The notes beneath the pieces are model-generated. The model saw only the letters and a list, made by a program, of their open reading frames with translations. It was not told the origin of the DNA and searched no databases. This document shows positions 41,095-51,339 of a stretch of 64,000 nt of DNA, piece after piece. This DNA comes from Skeletonema tropicum. Taxonomy: Eukaryota > Bacillariophyta > Thalassiosirophyceae > Thalassiosirales > Thalassiosiraceae. The translations under genes and the position numbers were made by a program. Position 1 is the stretch's first letter; the number at the start of each line of letters is the position of its first letter. The stretch is from assembly GCA_037178625.1 (NCBI GenBank), contig CM074133.1, positions 992,001 through 1,056,000 of the forward strand, in the 5' to 3' direction.

Positions 41095-43744
41095 ACTGCA
41101 CTGCCTGCTCGTGATTCCTAGGAACTTTCACTCCAAACATGTAGATAGGAGTATTCTTGAAGCTCTTGCGTTTCGCCTCATTTACCATACGCATCAGTTT
41201 CTTGGAATTGTTCGCAAGCTTCTTCAACTTCAACCTTGGGCACTGCTTTTGCCATTCATCCAGTAGATCATTATCCCTCGCGTACTCCGCAACAAGAAAG
41301 TTGTTGGTATCGTAGATGACGGTGATAGGCTCGTACGTGATCTCCCCAGATTCCCATAGAATGAGTACTTGAGGTATTTCTCCCCGTTTGGTAGTCCTCT
41401 TATGACCAATAATCCTCCTGAAGTTCCAGGACTTATCCTCATGCTGGATTTGCTCCTCAATAAACTCACACATGTCGTTCCAATCCACAAATTCCTCGAG
41501 CTCAGTACCTCCGACTTTGACCTTGAACTTGTGTCTAGGTCCCTGTTTCTCTAGGTTGCGGTTGAACTCATCCCTCGCTTCCTCGTATTCGTCCATGTCG
41601 ATTTCTTCATAATCAATGATGGTTGCCCTATTGCGAGTGCCATCCGTATTGTGTTTCATGAGAAAAGTTCTCCCAATCGATTCGTCAGGGGAAAACATTG
41701 CAGTTCTCTTCAGCTGGGGATCATCCATATCTCGTGTCTTCACTACCTCTTCGATACCTTCATCTTCAATATCTTTTGGCTTGGGGTCGTAAGGAGGAAT
41801 ATTGAGAATGTCCGTGTCAGGGTTAACCTTCCTGAGACAAGATCGGTAAAGAATCTCCTGCGTTTCCTCGTTAAAGACCTTGAAGAAGGTACAGCTGTGC
41901 CCAACATCCTCGGCGTATCCAATGAAGCGAACAATAATTTCATTAGACTCAGAAGGAAAATTCTTGCCAGATCCGCGGTAGTTGCCAATGAAGACAGGTT
42001 CCCAGAAGGTGAAGTGCGTGAGCATGGAAATGTCCGGGGTTTGTCCAGTAAGAGCTTCGACGGGAGTTCTCCAATTCAAATATTGCTTCGCAGTCCTGTT
42101 CATGATGAACGTGACGTACTCAAAAGCCTCATACCAAGCCTCGATAGGTGCATCCGACCAATTCAGAACCCAATTAGCGAATTTCTTAAGCTCTCCGATC
42201 ATCCTTTCCGCAAAATTCTGGTGGTGGAAGTATGGTTCTGACTGCCAGTCATCAATGAAGAGAGTGCGTAAAATATCGTGTGCCTTCTTGCTGATTTCTG
42301 CCTTAGCCCTATCCGACCCAAGCTTATCCATCGCACCACGTTTGCGAATCTCATCCTCCAGACAACGAGCAAAATCTCCATCAGTCTTGCATCCGTGAAC
42401 AGAGATATACCGGGACATCTTACCAGCAAAAACTTGAGCGGCATTAATACCTCCCCATGCTGTTACGTCGGCGAAGACAGTATCAGTAAAGACAATCTCA
42501 TGACGGCGAAAGACATTGAGGGCCGGGTATGGAGACCGGTATGTCATAAACTTGTTCGTGGAAGGTATGTGTCGGTAGTACTGAGTGGTAGAATCGAAGG
42601 TACTGCGGACTGTGGAAGCAGGTACGTTGAGGAAATACTTGCGATACTCTTGGTATTGGATAGGATCGAGACGTTGCTGCGCGTATTGGTGGTTGAGGTT
42701 ACCAAGTGTAGAGTAGCATTCATAGACGTTGGAATACACTTCAACTGGGAAGGACATCTCGTAGGCACAATGTATGGGATCCGTCGGCATCGGTAGTAGT
42801 TCCCCGGTGGAAACGACTCGTCGTTCATAACTGGAAGACATGGCTAACAGATCTTCAATGGGGTCTCCCGACTCCTGCTCCCCATAATTCGTGGTGATAA
42901 ACTCCCCATATTGGTTGGCATTAGGATGAACAGGAACCGATAGGTAGGGACTTTCTTGAGGATCGATCAAAGGAACCTTGGAAGACTTGTTCGTATCGTA
43001 GCGAGATGGATCCCAAGGAAGGTCACGAGTCATGCTGACGGTAGGAAGAAGTAAGTCATCATCATCCGGGTACTGCATCTTGATGTAAGGTAAGCCATTC
43101 TCAAAGTCAAGTGGTACTTCGTGTCCCTCAAGTGTAGTCAGGCATTGCTTCCCTCCTAGAAGTTCCGACTCATCATGAATGGTGCACCCATTGTCGGCAA
43201 GTTGGATCTTGGAATGGATAGTTTTTCCATTCTGTAACTCCCCATACTCGTGAAACATCATGAGGACAAAGTTGCCATCACTCAATTGCACCTTGGCAGC
43301 GTAGGTCCCAATCTTAAGCTGCGGAATATTCAAATCCCCAACACCAGTGATGTTGACATGCCTCGGCGGGTAGCAGTAGGAAATCAATCTCATCTCCTTC
43401 GGATTAGCAAGTCCACCATTGGCACCACCATCAATCAAACCAGCTATTTCAGCGGATAATGCAGCTGAAGCTTGGTACGTAACACATCGATCGATAGTTA
43501 ATCCACTATCATACTCTCTCTGTAGAATATGATCCTCCATAACCATTGAAACAATCCTTTCAGTAGGGACAGGATTGCTACTGAATATCCCTTTTAAATA
43601 GGATAAGGGTCTCCGCCATCGTCCTCTGCGAAATACATCAGATTCCATATTAGCGTCCCGACTACCATCGCTGGTCTCTAAGGAAGCGTCCACGAAAACA
43701 CCATCGGCATTAATATCGCCACGGGAAGAAAAATCCTCTTGCAT
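41024..43744 (-). CDS. Copia protease-integrase polyprotein
   Basis: 906 codons from ATG 43744, homologous in its first ~50 residues to the frame at 14315. The protease active site is probably LIDGGANGG (~residue 105). The integrase core has FTDTVFADV, LGSDRAKAE and HHQNFAERMIGE as the D-D-E residues, preceded by a short region and followed by the KxxNWRTPVEALTG and GFxGY-like region typical of Copia. The frame ends shortly before the reverse transcriptase through a shift. No Gag segment precedes the protease. Confidence 0.85.
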   Translation of the reverse strand: MQEDFSSRGDINADGVFVDASLETSDGSRDANMESDVFRRGRWRRPLSYLKGIFSSNPVPTERIVSMVMEDHILQREYDSGLTIDRCVTYQASAALSAEIAGLIDGGANGGLANPKEMRLISYCYPPRHVNITGVGDLNIPQLKIGTYAAKVQLSDGNFVLMMFHEYGELQNGKTIHSKIQLADNGCTIHDESELLGGKQCLTTLEGHEVPLDFENGLPYIKMQYPDDDDLLLPTVSMTRDLPWDPSRYDTNKSSKVPLIDPQESPYLSVPVHPNANQYGEFITTNYGEQESGDPIEDLLAMSSSYERRVVSTGELLPMPTDPIHCAYEMSFPVEVYSNVYECYSTLGNLNHQYAQQRLDPIQYQEYRKYFLNVPASTVRSTFDSTTQYYRHIPSTNKFMTYRSPYPALNVFRRHEIVFTDTVFADVTAWGGINAAQVFAGKMSRYISVHGCKTDGDFARCLEDEIRKRGAMDKLGSDRAKAEISKKAHDILRTLFIDDWQSEPYFHHQNFAERMIGELKKFANWVLNWSDAPIEAWYEAFEYVTFIMNRTAKQYLNWRTPVEALTGQTPDISMLTHFTFWEPVFIGNYRGSGKNFPSESNEIIVRFIGYAEDVGHSCTFFKVFNEETQEILYRSCLRKVNPDTDILNIPPYDPKPKDIEDEGIEEVVKTRDMDDPQLKRTAMFSPDESIGRTFLMKHNTDGTRNRATIIDYEEIDMDEYEEARDEFNRNLEKQGPRHKFKVKVGGTELEEFVDWNDMCEFIEEQIQHEDKSWNFRRIIGHKRTTKRGEIPQVLILWESGEITYEPITVIYDTNNFLVAEYARDNDLLDEWQKQCPRLKLKKLANNSKKLMRMVNEAKRKSFKNTPIYMFGVKVPRNHEQAVQFDKENGDTLWQDAEKKEVCRSNV

Positions 43745-43962
43745 GTTGATATCGGCGTCAGACAAAGATGTTGTCCTGTCTTTGATCAGGTATCACGGGT
43801 ACCCACTTGGTATGAAAGGAAATTTCGCTATGTATGAATAGCGGAGTCCACTTACATCAGGGAGAGTTGGGTGATCTCTAACTGCTAGAACAGTCGTGCG
43901 GTGACAGATTATTAATTTGGTAAATCTGAAGCCAGTCGTCTGAGCAGCGAGACATGGAAATC

Positions 43963-44421
43963 TCTAAAGTAAGCAATAATCTGTCGAATGCCATACAAGC
44001 TGCAAGGCTCCGCGGACAATGGACGATCCTGAAGAAGTGAACGTGGCCGGTGGCAAGAGGTTTCACCCGATCTGGTGTTGTAGGTTGGGAGAGACAACGT
44101 TGCTGGGGATAAGATTCCTAAAGCCCAAATTAGCCGGAAACTGGTGCACTAAGGCACGGCTATTCCTACTCGATTCCCGAAGTATTACTGAGAGAAAGAT
44201 CCGCCATAGGCGTCTACTTACTACACGGTGTTATTGTTTATTTTTATTTCTTCGACTGTGAGCGCCATGATCAAAAAAGCGCGTTGGTGAAGGTCGTCGA
44301 AAGTCGACGTGTTCCAATCTTGAAGTTCTCATCCAAAAAAGATTGAGACACATATCCCGAAATAGAGATCCCTTCTCTATTCAATATCTAAAATATCCCG
44401 TACGAAATGCATACGTCAACA
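43963..44421 (-). repeat. 5' LTR of the Copia element, shared with a second copy
   Basis: 459 bp, about 99% identical to 38869-39331. Beyond 44421 the sequence continues as the 3' internal end of another Copia copy. Confidence 0.85.
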
Positions 44422-44637
44422 CTCCCCTATCATTGAGTATCTTCTAAGTCAACTTCTCCGGACAATCTAAAGTATCTCCATGCCAGAAAAGTAAAGGTTG
44501 AAGAACTTGCCAAACAGCTTGCATACCCCAATGCTTGCTTAAAATGTCTGCAGGATTGTGCTTACCATTCAACCAAACAAATGCGTAGTTTCCCGTAGCA
44601 ATTGCCTCTCGAACAAAGTGATAGGACAACATTAAAT
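44422..44637 (-). mobile_element. 3' internal fragment of a second Copia copy
   Basis: Nearly identical to 39332-39547 (RNase H end, LSYHFVREAIATG...KHNPADILSKHWGM). It lies on the upstream side of the 5' LTR in the same orientation, so two elements share one LTR. Unequal recombination or nested tandem insertion would give this. Confidence 0.85.
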
Positions 44638-44638
44638 G

Positions 44639-44971
44639 CGGTTATCTACGTTAGTTGGCAAAAGCATTCATCAACATAATGAAAGTCGCTAGCGCCGAGA
44701 TGACTGTCAGTGCAGTCCAGAACCTCGTGTTCGCATAGCGTAATATAGCCTAAGCATTACAAGCCTGACTGCACTATCAAGTGACAGTCATCTCTAACCG
44801 ATTATCTACATTAGATGGAGCATTCTAATGTTGCCCCTGGTGTTCAATATTATCACCATCCCCCCATCAGACCACAGGCTACTGGCTGGCTACTGATGGC
44901 TCTTACTACTCTGGCTCTTACGTGCGCGGAGGTAGAGTACCTGACTCGGGGCTCGAACTAGCGACTTTCAT
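44639..44971 (+). mobile_element. Left part of a ~375-bp element with 53-bp terminal inverted repeats
   Basis: It begins GGTTATCTACGTTAGTTGGC and CATAATGAAAGTCGCTAG, contains the 95-bp inverted-end module (44697-44794) and a unique middle, and breaks off at CGACTTTCAT. The missing end (TATGTTGATGAATGC...) is found at 50513-50552 after a 5.5-kb insertion. Near the break, GGTAGAGTACCTGACTCG and GGGCTCGAAC recall tRNA A and B boxes, a weak hint at tRNA-derived sequence. Confidence 0.75.
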
Positions 44972-44985
44972 CGGCCCTCGGGGCC

Positions 44986-45462
44986 CCGGGTCGAAACAAG
45001 CGCAGTGAAGTGTCGATAACGGGGCCGGGAGGTGCCCAACCCCTTATGGTCACAAATTCTCCATTTTTTTCCAAACTTTTTTCTACAGGGATCTTGGTAG
45101 GAATCAGTATAGTAGCTGTTTAGTGAGAAAGTTTACCTGCTGGACACGTAGAGGCTCTGTAGACCATACCGCTGTAGGATTTGTACTTGTTCCTACGTAG
45201 AAAGCAAGAAGTACCTGGCTTTAAGGCGCTTGTTACGAAATTGATTGGCTATATCTGTCGAGGATACCATCATTTGCAGAAAGAAATACAGGTACATTGT
45301 CATTATAGGTGACATGTTTCTTCATCACGAGAAATATTCTCCCTTTGTTGTATCCTTTATTGATTGTCGTTAATTTGTCATGTTGCCGCGATTGATAATA
45401 AATTTGTCTTGAAGACAAATTTATTTTCCATGCAAGTTGTGAATATCGCATTGTATCGTCCA
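44986..45462. other. Insert left flank without a gene
   Basis: GC-rich for the first 70 bases, then AT-rich. A hairpin with arms AATAAATTTGTCTT lies at about 45397-45428, downstream of the helicase stop, and recurs at about 46578-46610. Confidence 0.4.
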
Positions 45463-46455
45463 CTAGGCAAAATAATCGCGTGGCAATTGGTATTCTTTCT
45501 TCGTTTCTTTCCATTTTTTGTTTGGGCTGGTTATGATTTCGGTGATGCGGTTCGTCAGGTCCTCTCTATTCTTTATTAAAGTACTACTCACTGCCTTTTG
45601 ATAAGTTGTTTTCGTCATTTCATCAAGCTTTCTTTTGTTGTATCTTGTCTTGGTTTCTTCTGCCTTGCCGTCAAGGTACTTGACCCATTTGTCCCGCTTC
45701 TTGAAGAGTTTGCAGAGTTGGCCATCTTGGTTCGTCTTGCAATTGTGTAACCGTTCTACAGACACGCTCGGCCCTGTCCAATAAATGGCACTATCCGTCG
45801 GGTGCATAACATTTTTGGAACCAAGTGTTTTGCCCCTGCTGGTAGCAACGTATCCTGTCCCAAGGCACTGGCTTCTCTCCCAGAGCTCATCTGACGGATC
45901 TATCACCATGCGATTCCATCGATCGTCCTTGCCGAACCCGGCCTCCATGCCCTGGCAGCGGTGTATTGTGATTGCGAATGCAATTTGCAGGGGCATGAAC
46001 GTGGCAGTACAGCATCCCTTGTTGCAGATGTGAGTGTAGGGTGGTATTGGCACGTGCTGAGTGGAGTGGTGGAGTGGAGTGATTGCAAATTTGTGTAAAG
46101 AGGGATGATTGATCAGTGCCATGCTATATTTCGAATTCAAGCATACATTTCTACATTCACTCACCGTTGGATTCTTTTTGTCCCAGGGTTCAATGCCTTG
46201 CCGCGGTTTGAAGTATGGGAAATCAACGACTATATACTTTGGGAGGGATTCAACACCATTTGTGTTTGGTCCTACGGAGTGCTGCTCGTCATAAACGATG
46301 TCAATCACCTTCCCAATCGCTCCAACGTACAGGCCAGAGTTCGGATCAATGTTCGCTGTCTCCAGGCACACGTGCACACCAACGGAAACGTCTAAAGTGT
46401 ACAACATCTTTTTGCCGAAGAAATGCGACTGGTACACAGTGGGATTGCCAACCAT
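45463..46455 (-). CDS. PIF1-like helicase C-terminal region, copy 1
   Basis: 330 residues from ATG 46455. It contains GVHVCLETANIDPNSGLYVG and GAIGKVIDIVYD, then a cysteine segment CNKGCC, PLQIAFAITIHRCQGMEAG (SF1B motif V) and GYVATSRGKTLG (motif VI), followed by a lysine-rich tail. These are the last motifs of PIF1-family 5'-3' DNA helicases; the Walker A and B half is absent, so the fragment cannot be an active helicase on its own. It may be a 5'-truncated gene or the end of a Helitron-like helicase. Confidence 0.7.
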   Translation of the reverse strand: MVGNPTVYQSHFFGKKMLYTLDVSVGVHVCLETANIDPNSGLYVGAIGKVIDIVYDEQHSVGPNTNGVESLPKYIVVDFPYFKPRQGIEPWDKKNPTVSECRNVCLNSKYSMALINHPSLHKFAITPLHHSTQHVPIPPYTHICNKGCCTATFMPLQIAFAITIHRCQGMEAGFGKDDRWNRMVIDPSDELWERSQCLGTGYVATSRGKTLGSKNVMHPTDSAIYWTGPSVSVERLHNCKTNQDGQLCKLFKKRDKWVKYLDGKAEETKTRYNKRKLDEMTKTTYQKAVSSTLIKNREDLTNRITEIITSPNKKWKETKKEYQLPRDYFA

Positions 46456-46509
46456 GTTGCTCTTGAATTGGCATCTGAGCCGTGCTACCGGTACTGACAG
46501 CCGTTTCTG

Positions 46510-47364
46510 ACGAGAAATATTCTCGCTTTGTTGTATCCTTTATTGATTGTCGTTAATTTGTCATGTTGCTCGATTGAAAATAAATTTGTCTTGAAGACAA
46601 ATTTATTTTCCATGCAAGTTGTGAATATTGCATTGTATCGTCCACTAGGCAAAATAATCGCGTGGCAATTGGTATTCTTTCTTCGCTTCTTTCCATTTTT
46701 TGTTTGGGTTGGTTATGATTTCGGTGATGCGGTTTGTCAGGTCCTCTCTATTCTTTATTAAAGTACCACTCACTGCCTTTTGGTAAGTCGTTTTCGTCAT
46801 TTTGTCGAGCTTTCTCTTGTTGTATCTTGTCTTGGTTTCTTCTGCCTTGCCGTCAAGGTACTTGACCCATTTGTCCCGCTTCTTGAAGAGTTTGCAGAGT
46901 TGGCCATCTTGGTTCGTCTTGCAATTGTGTAACCATTCTACAGACACGCTCGGCCCTGTCCAATAAATCGCACTATCCGTCGGGTGCATAACATTTTTGG
47001 AACCAAGTGTTTTGCCCCTGCTGGTAGCAACGTATCCTGTCCCAAGGCACTGGCTTCTCTCCCAGAGCTCATCTGACGGATCTATCACCATGCGATTCCA
47101 TCGATCGTCCTTGCCGAACCCGGCCTCCATGCCCTGGCAGCGGTGTATTGTGATTGCGAATGCAATTTGCAGGGGCATGAACGTGGCAGTACAGCATCCT
47201 TTGTTGCAGATGTGAGTGTAGGGTGGTATTGGCACGTGCTGAGTGGAGTGGTGGAGTGGTGGAGTGGAGTGATTACAAATTTGTGTAAAGAGGGATGATT
47301 GATCAGTGCCATGCTATATTTCGAATTCAAGAATACATTTCTACATTCACTCACCGTTGGATTC
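46510..47364 (-). repeat. Tandem duplicate of 45327-46174
   Basis: About 97% identical over ~850 bp, including the hairpin downstream of the helicase stop. It differs by a small deletion near 46565 and an 8-bp expansion in a GTGGAGTG run near 47250. The duplicate ends at ACCGTTGGATTC, where another gene's sequence begins. Confidence 0.85.
46645..47354 (-). pseudogene. PIF1-like helicase C-terminal region, copy 2
   Basis: Residues from MPIPPYTHICNKGCC onward match copy 1, including motifs V and VI. Upstream, SECRNVFLNSKYSMALINHP is in another frame because of the 8-bp expansion. The copy lacks the first ~95 residues of copy 1. Confidence 0.8.
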
Positions 47365-49019
47365 CCTTTTCCGACAGCTCTCCCAACATAGATCCAATAG
47401 TTCCAGACGCTTTTGTGTTCTGTGGAATTTCTCCAACTCCAACTGGCCGAGCTGCATTGCCATTATTGCTACGAAATACACCAGCATCGTCTGCTTCCAA
47501 GGGGGCGTTATCAACATTACCAACACCCATATTGGTGCCATCATTATCACGTTCTCCTGACAGTCTAGCAACCGAAGTAGCATTACGACACGGATAATCC
47601 TTCACGGTAGAACCAGAAGACTCATGAAACAGGCGGTCGAGACAGCTGCGCGGAAGTCTACTGGTAGACGGAGAATCATATAAATGATCGCGAATGGTTT
47701 GGCGGCCCACAAGACTGCGATCTTCTGAGCAGCGGCGATATGCGCGAACAGTAGCAGGTTGTTCCCCAGCATGATACAGCAACGCCGGAAGATTAGTTGG
47801 GTCAACTGCTGACTCCTCATCAGAAGGAGTAGACGCTGGTATGTCCGTTTCAGACGGATGATGAGTATTCACTGGAGTTGCGGCACTACCATTGCTCTCT
47901 TTAGGGCACTGCTGTTCGATGTCATAATTTTTTGATGATTGCTTTAACTTTAACAAAGAACTCGCCTGCTCGACAACGTCATAATCATTATTATTATCGC
48001 ATGATCTCCATGATTTGCATGATGCATCAAATGCTTCTGCCTGCTCAAAGTTAGTGCATCTAACATGAGCGGGAGAGATGCAATCGCCTTGCTTTGTCTG
48101 CAGAAGAGGTATATCATGCTCGTTCTTGTTGTTGTCGACAACATCTTTTTTGTTGCCCGCTGTCACACCGCCATTGCTGAAGTAAATGAAAATAGGGATA
48201 AGTAAGGATAAGTGATTAGTTTTTGACATGACGACATTCATATGGGAGAAACAATACCAGTTCAAGTTTAAAATAAATTTGCATACATCACAATTTTATT
48301 TTTGGCATGAACTCTATGGAAGGTTAATACCACACAGCAAAAAGCGACTTAAATGTAGATGAATGAGCGATCCTTTCTATGTTCGTACGATCACTCTACG
48401 TAATGTTTTACGCAGTGTTAAGCGTTTCGCTTATACATGAAATTCTGAATCAAATAAGACGCTTCTTCCAATTTCAGCTCATCTTAACAATACACTTTCG
48501 GACTTACCCATTAGACAATACGCTGGAACACTCTGGAGCAGCCAACGACTGCAAGTTATGACTGTTATTTACACAACGGCCATAATTCATTATTCCAGCT
48601 TTGCTTTCTGCATCCGATTTGTAGAACTGAGCCGAGCTTGAACCGTTACAGGTAACGTTGCGATTGGAAATGACATTGTAAGCGATAGATAATTGTTCCT
48701 GTCTGGTGCGATATAGATCCATTACGCATCCTAGCTCAGACAATACATGTTTTAGTTCACGCATATTGCAAGAGGAAAGAACAAGCCTCAGAAGAGTATG
48801 TGGATCAGTAGAGTGTTCGAAGCATGGATTGCGCGATGATTGTAATTCTACTATTTCGCGGAAGATATGATCGCCTATACGCACTTTCGGCCATTGGACT
48901 TTGTAAATTATTTGACGAATAGACAGAAATGAGCATCTAACACCCTTCCGAGCGCTCTTGCTGTTCACGTCGGAAGAGGATGGTTGCTGTTGCTGCGCTT
49001 TCTCTCTTGAAGTGTGCAT
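47351..49019 (-). CDS. Two-exon gene of unknown function, 3' end cut by a duplication
   Basis: Exon 1 is 49019-48508 (MHTSREKAQQQQ...), the intron is 48507-48177 (GTAAGT...TTCAG, 331 bp), and exon 2 is 48176-47351. The joined length, 1338 bases, is a whole number of codons and the phases agree (SNG|NGGVTAG), giving 445 residues. Exon 2 read alone appears to start with a signal peptide, but that stretch is intron. The protein is rich in S, N, D and cysteine and matches no family I know. Its last codons (IQR, stop) come from the duplicated helicase DNA, so the native C-terminus is lost. Confidence 0.6.
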
Positions 49020-50512
49020 ATTTTATACGGTCAATTTTGTTCGTGGTTTGGTTATGCCGGTCCGTAATGGTCACATATTTAAGATATTGATTTGCGTGCG
49101 AGGAATGTCATACGCAAGCCACTCATTATTATTTATGCACTCTTCTAATTGCATGTGGTGTTCCGTAGCATGATAGTCGATGAGTGGCTGCGCGGAAAAG
49201 TCACGGATGGCGACATGTTCTTCCTGCCAGCAGAGAAGCTGACACGTTGAAGTTAGGAGAGGAACAAGTGACGTCATATATTTGAGAATATGTAAAACGC
49301 GATCGGAATAAAGTACTGTCAAACGCGATCGGTAAATTATTTCGTCAAAAAGCCAACTCGGTTTTTGCATGATCGATGATCGTGCAGAAAAAGAGAAAAA
49401 GATGCCACCACAATGGCCTACAATGGCACCCCTAGTATGGCCGCCTATCTCAGTCCATGAGTATATTTCATAAGGTATCGATGGCCCATCCCTTAAACGA
49501 CATTATGGCGATTTTTTCGCAGCAGTGTGGCGTTTCGGCTGCTGTAGGGGTGGAGATAATATCATTGCAATCCACTTCATTGAGATTTGAAATGAAAACA
49601 ACCACCTTCCCTGCACCCATCGAAGATGATAAACATCTATAGGCACTACCCCTCCGCTACCCATCGCCGATGATAATATGAAGTGAGATTCTGGTTGCTC
49701 GGAATGACCATTAAAGCCCCCCCACACCTCCAAAATACCAAGGACACAAGATGTGCACAAAATTGCATAAATAATTTGACACTCTAACACAACAATAAGC
49801 CTGTAGACGGCGGATCGAGCGGCTCTAAAGACCGCAACTCATCAACATTATTATATATAAGAAGTGTCGGCTATTTATTGTCCATAATATTGCAATAGGC
49901 TGGATAAAAATAGCAACATCATAGACAGAAATGACATTTATGTAGCATGTATTAGTCATTTATTTATGCGGTGTAGACAGTTGTAATAATAAAACCCTGC
50001 GGCTGAATAGTTGCAAAGGGTGTTGTCTGCGATATAGTTCACTGGATATTACTATTGGTAGGGTTTGTGCAACGTGGTGGCTATGAGAGTAGCGGCTATG
50101 ATGTTAGATACTGACTGTCGAACGAAAAAACATGCATGCATGCAGTTGTGCTCGGAAAGCGCGCTGCACTTTTTTGTTAGCTGCTATCAAAATCTTATGC
50201 ATCTACGATGCAATTTTGCTTGGAACGGCTCTAAGTAAGTAAGTGAGTATGTACTATAAAACGTTTCTGTTATAAGAATGTTATTAAACAAGCATTGCAG
50301 AGCAACTTTATAGACGGATACATTGCAAAAAAAAATCCAACACGAAATCCACAGAATAATTTTGTCATCATGACACATTTATGTTACAACAACAAGCATT
50401 GCAGAGCAAATTTATAGACGGGTACATTGCACAAAAAAAAAACAGGCCCCGAGGGCCCGCGCCGCACTACACACCATACACAACATGCAGTCACAAATCG
50501 CCGCGCGCACCA
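49020..50512. other. AT-rich stretch, no confident gene
   Basis: A minus-strand frame at 49071-49370 (MQKPSWLFDEIIYRSRLTVL) is the only candidate; it has no motif and could be an upstream exon or chance. A ~48-bp segment with AAGCATTGCAGAGCAA and GTACATTGCA occurs twice (about 50289-50335 and 50393-50440). Confidence 0.35.
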
Positions 50513-50552
50513 TTTCATTATGTTGATGAATGCTTTTGCCAACTAACGTAGA
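50513..50552 (+). mobile_element. Right end of the interrupted 53-bp-TIR element
   Basis: TTTCATTATGTTGATGAATG continuing to GTAGATAAC, the inverse of the left terminus at 44639. It completes the element split by the 5.5-kb insertion. Confidence 0.75.
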
Positions 50553-50980
50553 TAACATCAACCTTTACTAACACCAAAATTGTTTTTGCAATCAACCTTC
50601 ACTAACACCACAATTGTTCTTTTAACATCGTTAACATGCCATCCTGTAAATACCTTCACCCTTCTCATCATGCCGCCTGCCGTCACCCAACGCCCGCCGC
50701 CGCCGCCACCCTTCGAAGTCATCCAACGCATCCGTCAATAATTATTACCAACAACCCCCAACCACCCCCACCTTTCAAACTGGTAAAATCGTTTTTATCA
50801 TCGTTAATATGTCATCTAGTAAGTATATTCACCGTTCGCATCATGCCGCCTGCCTCCACCAGCACCCGCCCCAGCCACCACTCCGCGAATCCACCCAATA
50901 CACATCAGTTATCAATCAGAACTTCCGTGACACCTCTCATCCAACCACCATACCGGTTCTAGGACACAGCGTCCTGAAAC
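50553..50980 (+). repeat. Short related repeats of a pyrimidine-rich strand
   Basis: ATCAACCTTTACTAACACCA and a variant follow each other here and match the end of the 38350/59140 repeat. Two further related segments contain CATCATGCCGCCTGCC. Confidence 0.5.
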
Positions 50981-51222
50981 CCACCACCTAGGCACTCAAT
51001 CTCGAGGACCCCTAACCATACCACCACCTCCTCATCCGTCATAGTGACGTGATGAGGACACCACCACCTAGGCACTCAATCTCGAGGACCCCTAACCATA
51101 CCACCACCTCCTCATCCGTCATAGTGACGTGATGAAGACACCACCACCTAGGCACTCAATCTCGAGGACCCCTAACCATACCACCACCTCCTCATCCGTC
51201 ATAGTGACGTGATGAGGACACC
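50981..51222. repeat. 80-bp tandem repeat, three copies
   Basis: Units starting CCACCACCTAGGCACTCAAT at 50981, 51061 and 51141 are almost identical (one G/A change). Confidence 0.9.
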
Positions 51223-51339
51223 ACCGACCATGTTAGTTTTTTAACTGACTTGATCTACCAACCACCAGTTCATGCTGTCACCCGACGGCTGGTCCATTAG
51301 GCCAACCACCACCTGCCTACAAAATTTTTTTTCGCTCGT

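Larger units (their letters stand above)
38869..44421 (-). mobile_element. CoDi-like Copia LTR retrotransposon without gag, defective
   Basis: In the minus orientation: 5' LTR 43963-44421, 218-bp leader, protease, integrase, reverse transcriptase, RNase H, polypurine tract AGGGGAG, 3' LTR 38869-39331. The integrase-before-RT order defines Copia. The LTRs differ by about three substitutions and a 4-bp indel, so the insertion is young, yet the coding region carries two frameshifts and a stop. There is no gag or zinc knuckle between the leader and protease. Confidence 0.9.
44972..50512. mobile_element. 5.5-kb gene-bearing insertion with a 6-bp target duplication
   Basis: The small element above is split exactly here: TTTCAT is present at 44966-44971 and 50513-50518, and removing the insert restores the sequence seen uninterrupted at 16089 and at 38650 (complement). 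GGCCCTCGGGGCC near the left end (44973-44985) is inverted at 50445-50457. The cargo is two PIF1-like helicase ends and a two-exon gene, all on the minus strand. No transposase or integrase is seen. A 6-bp duplication is consistent with Polinton-like or some other integrases, but the class is unknown. Confidence 0.65.

Noticed and set aside
47351..48265. A secreted protein starting at about 48229 with a signal peptide
   Set aside because: That segment is better explained as intron: the donor and acceptor are good and the phase joins perfectly to the upstream exon.
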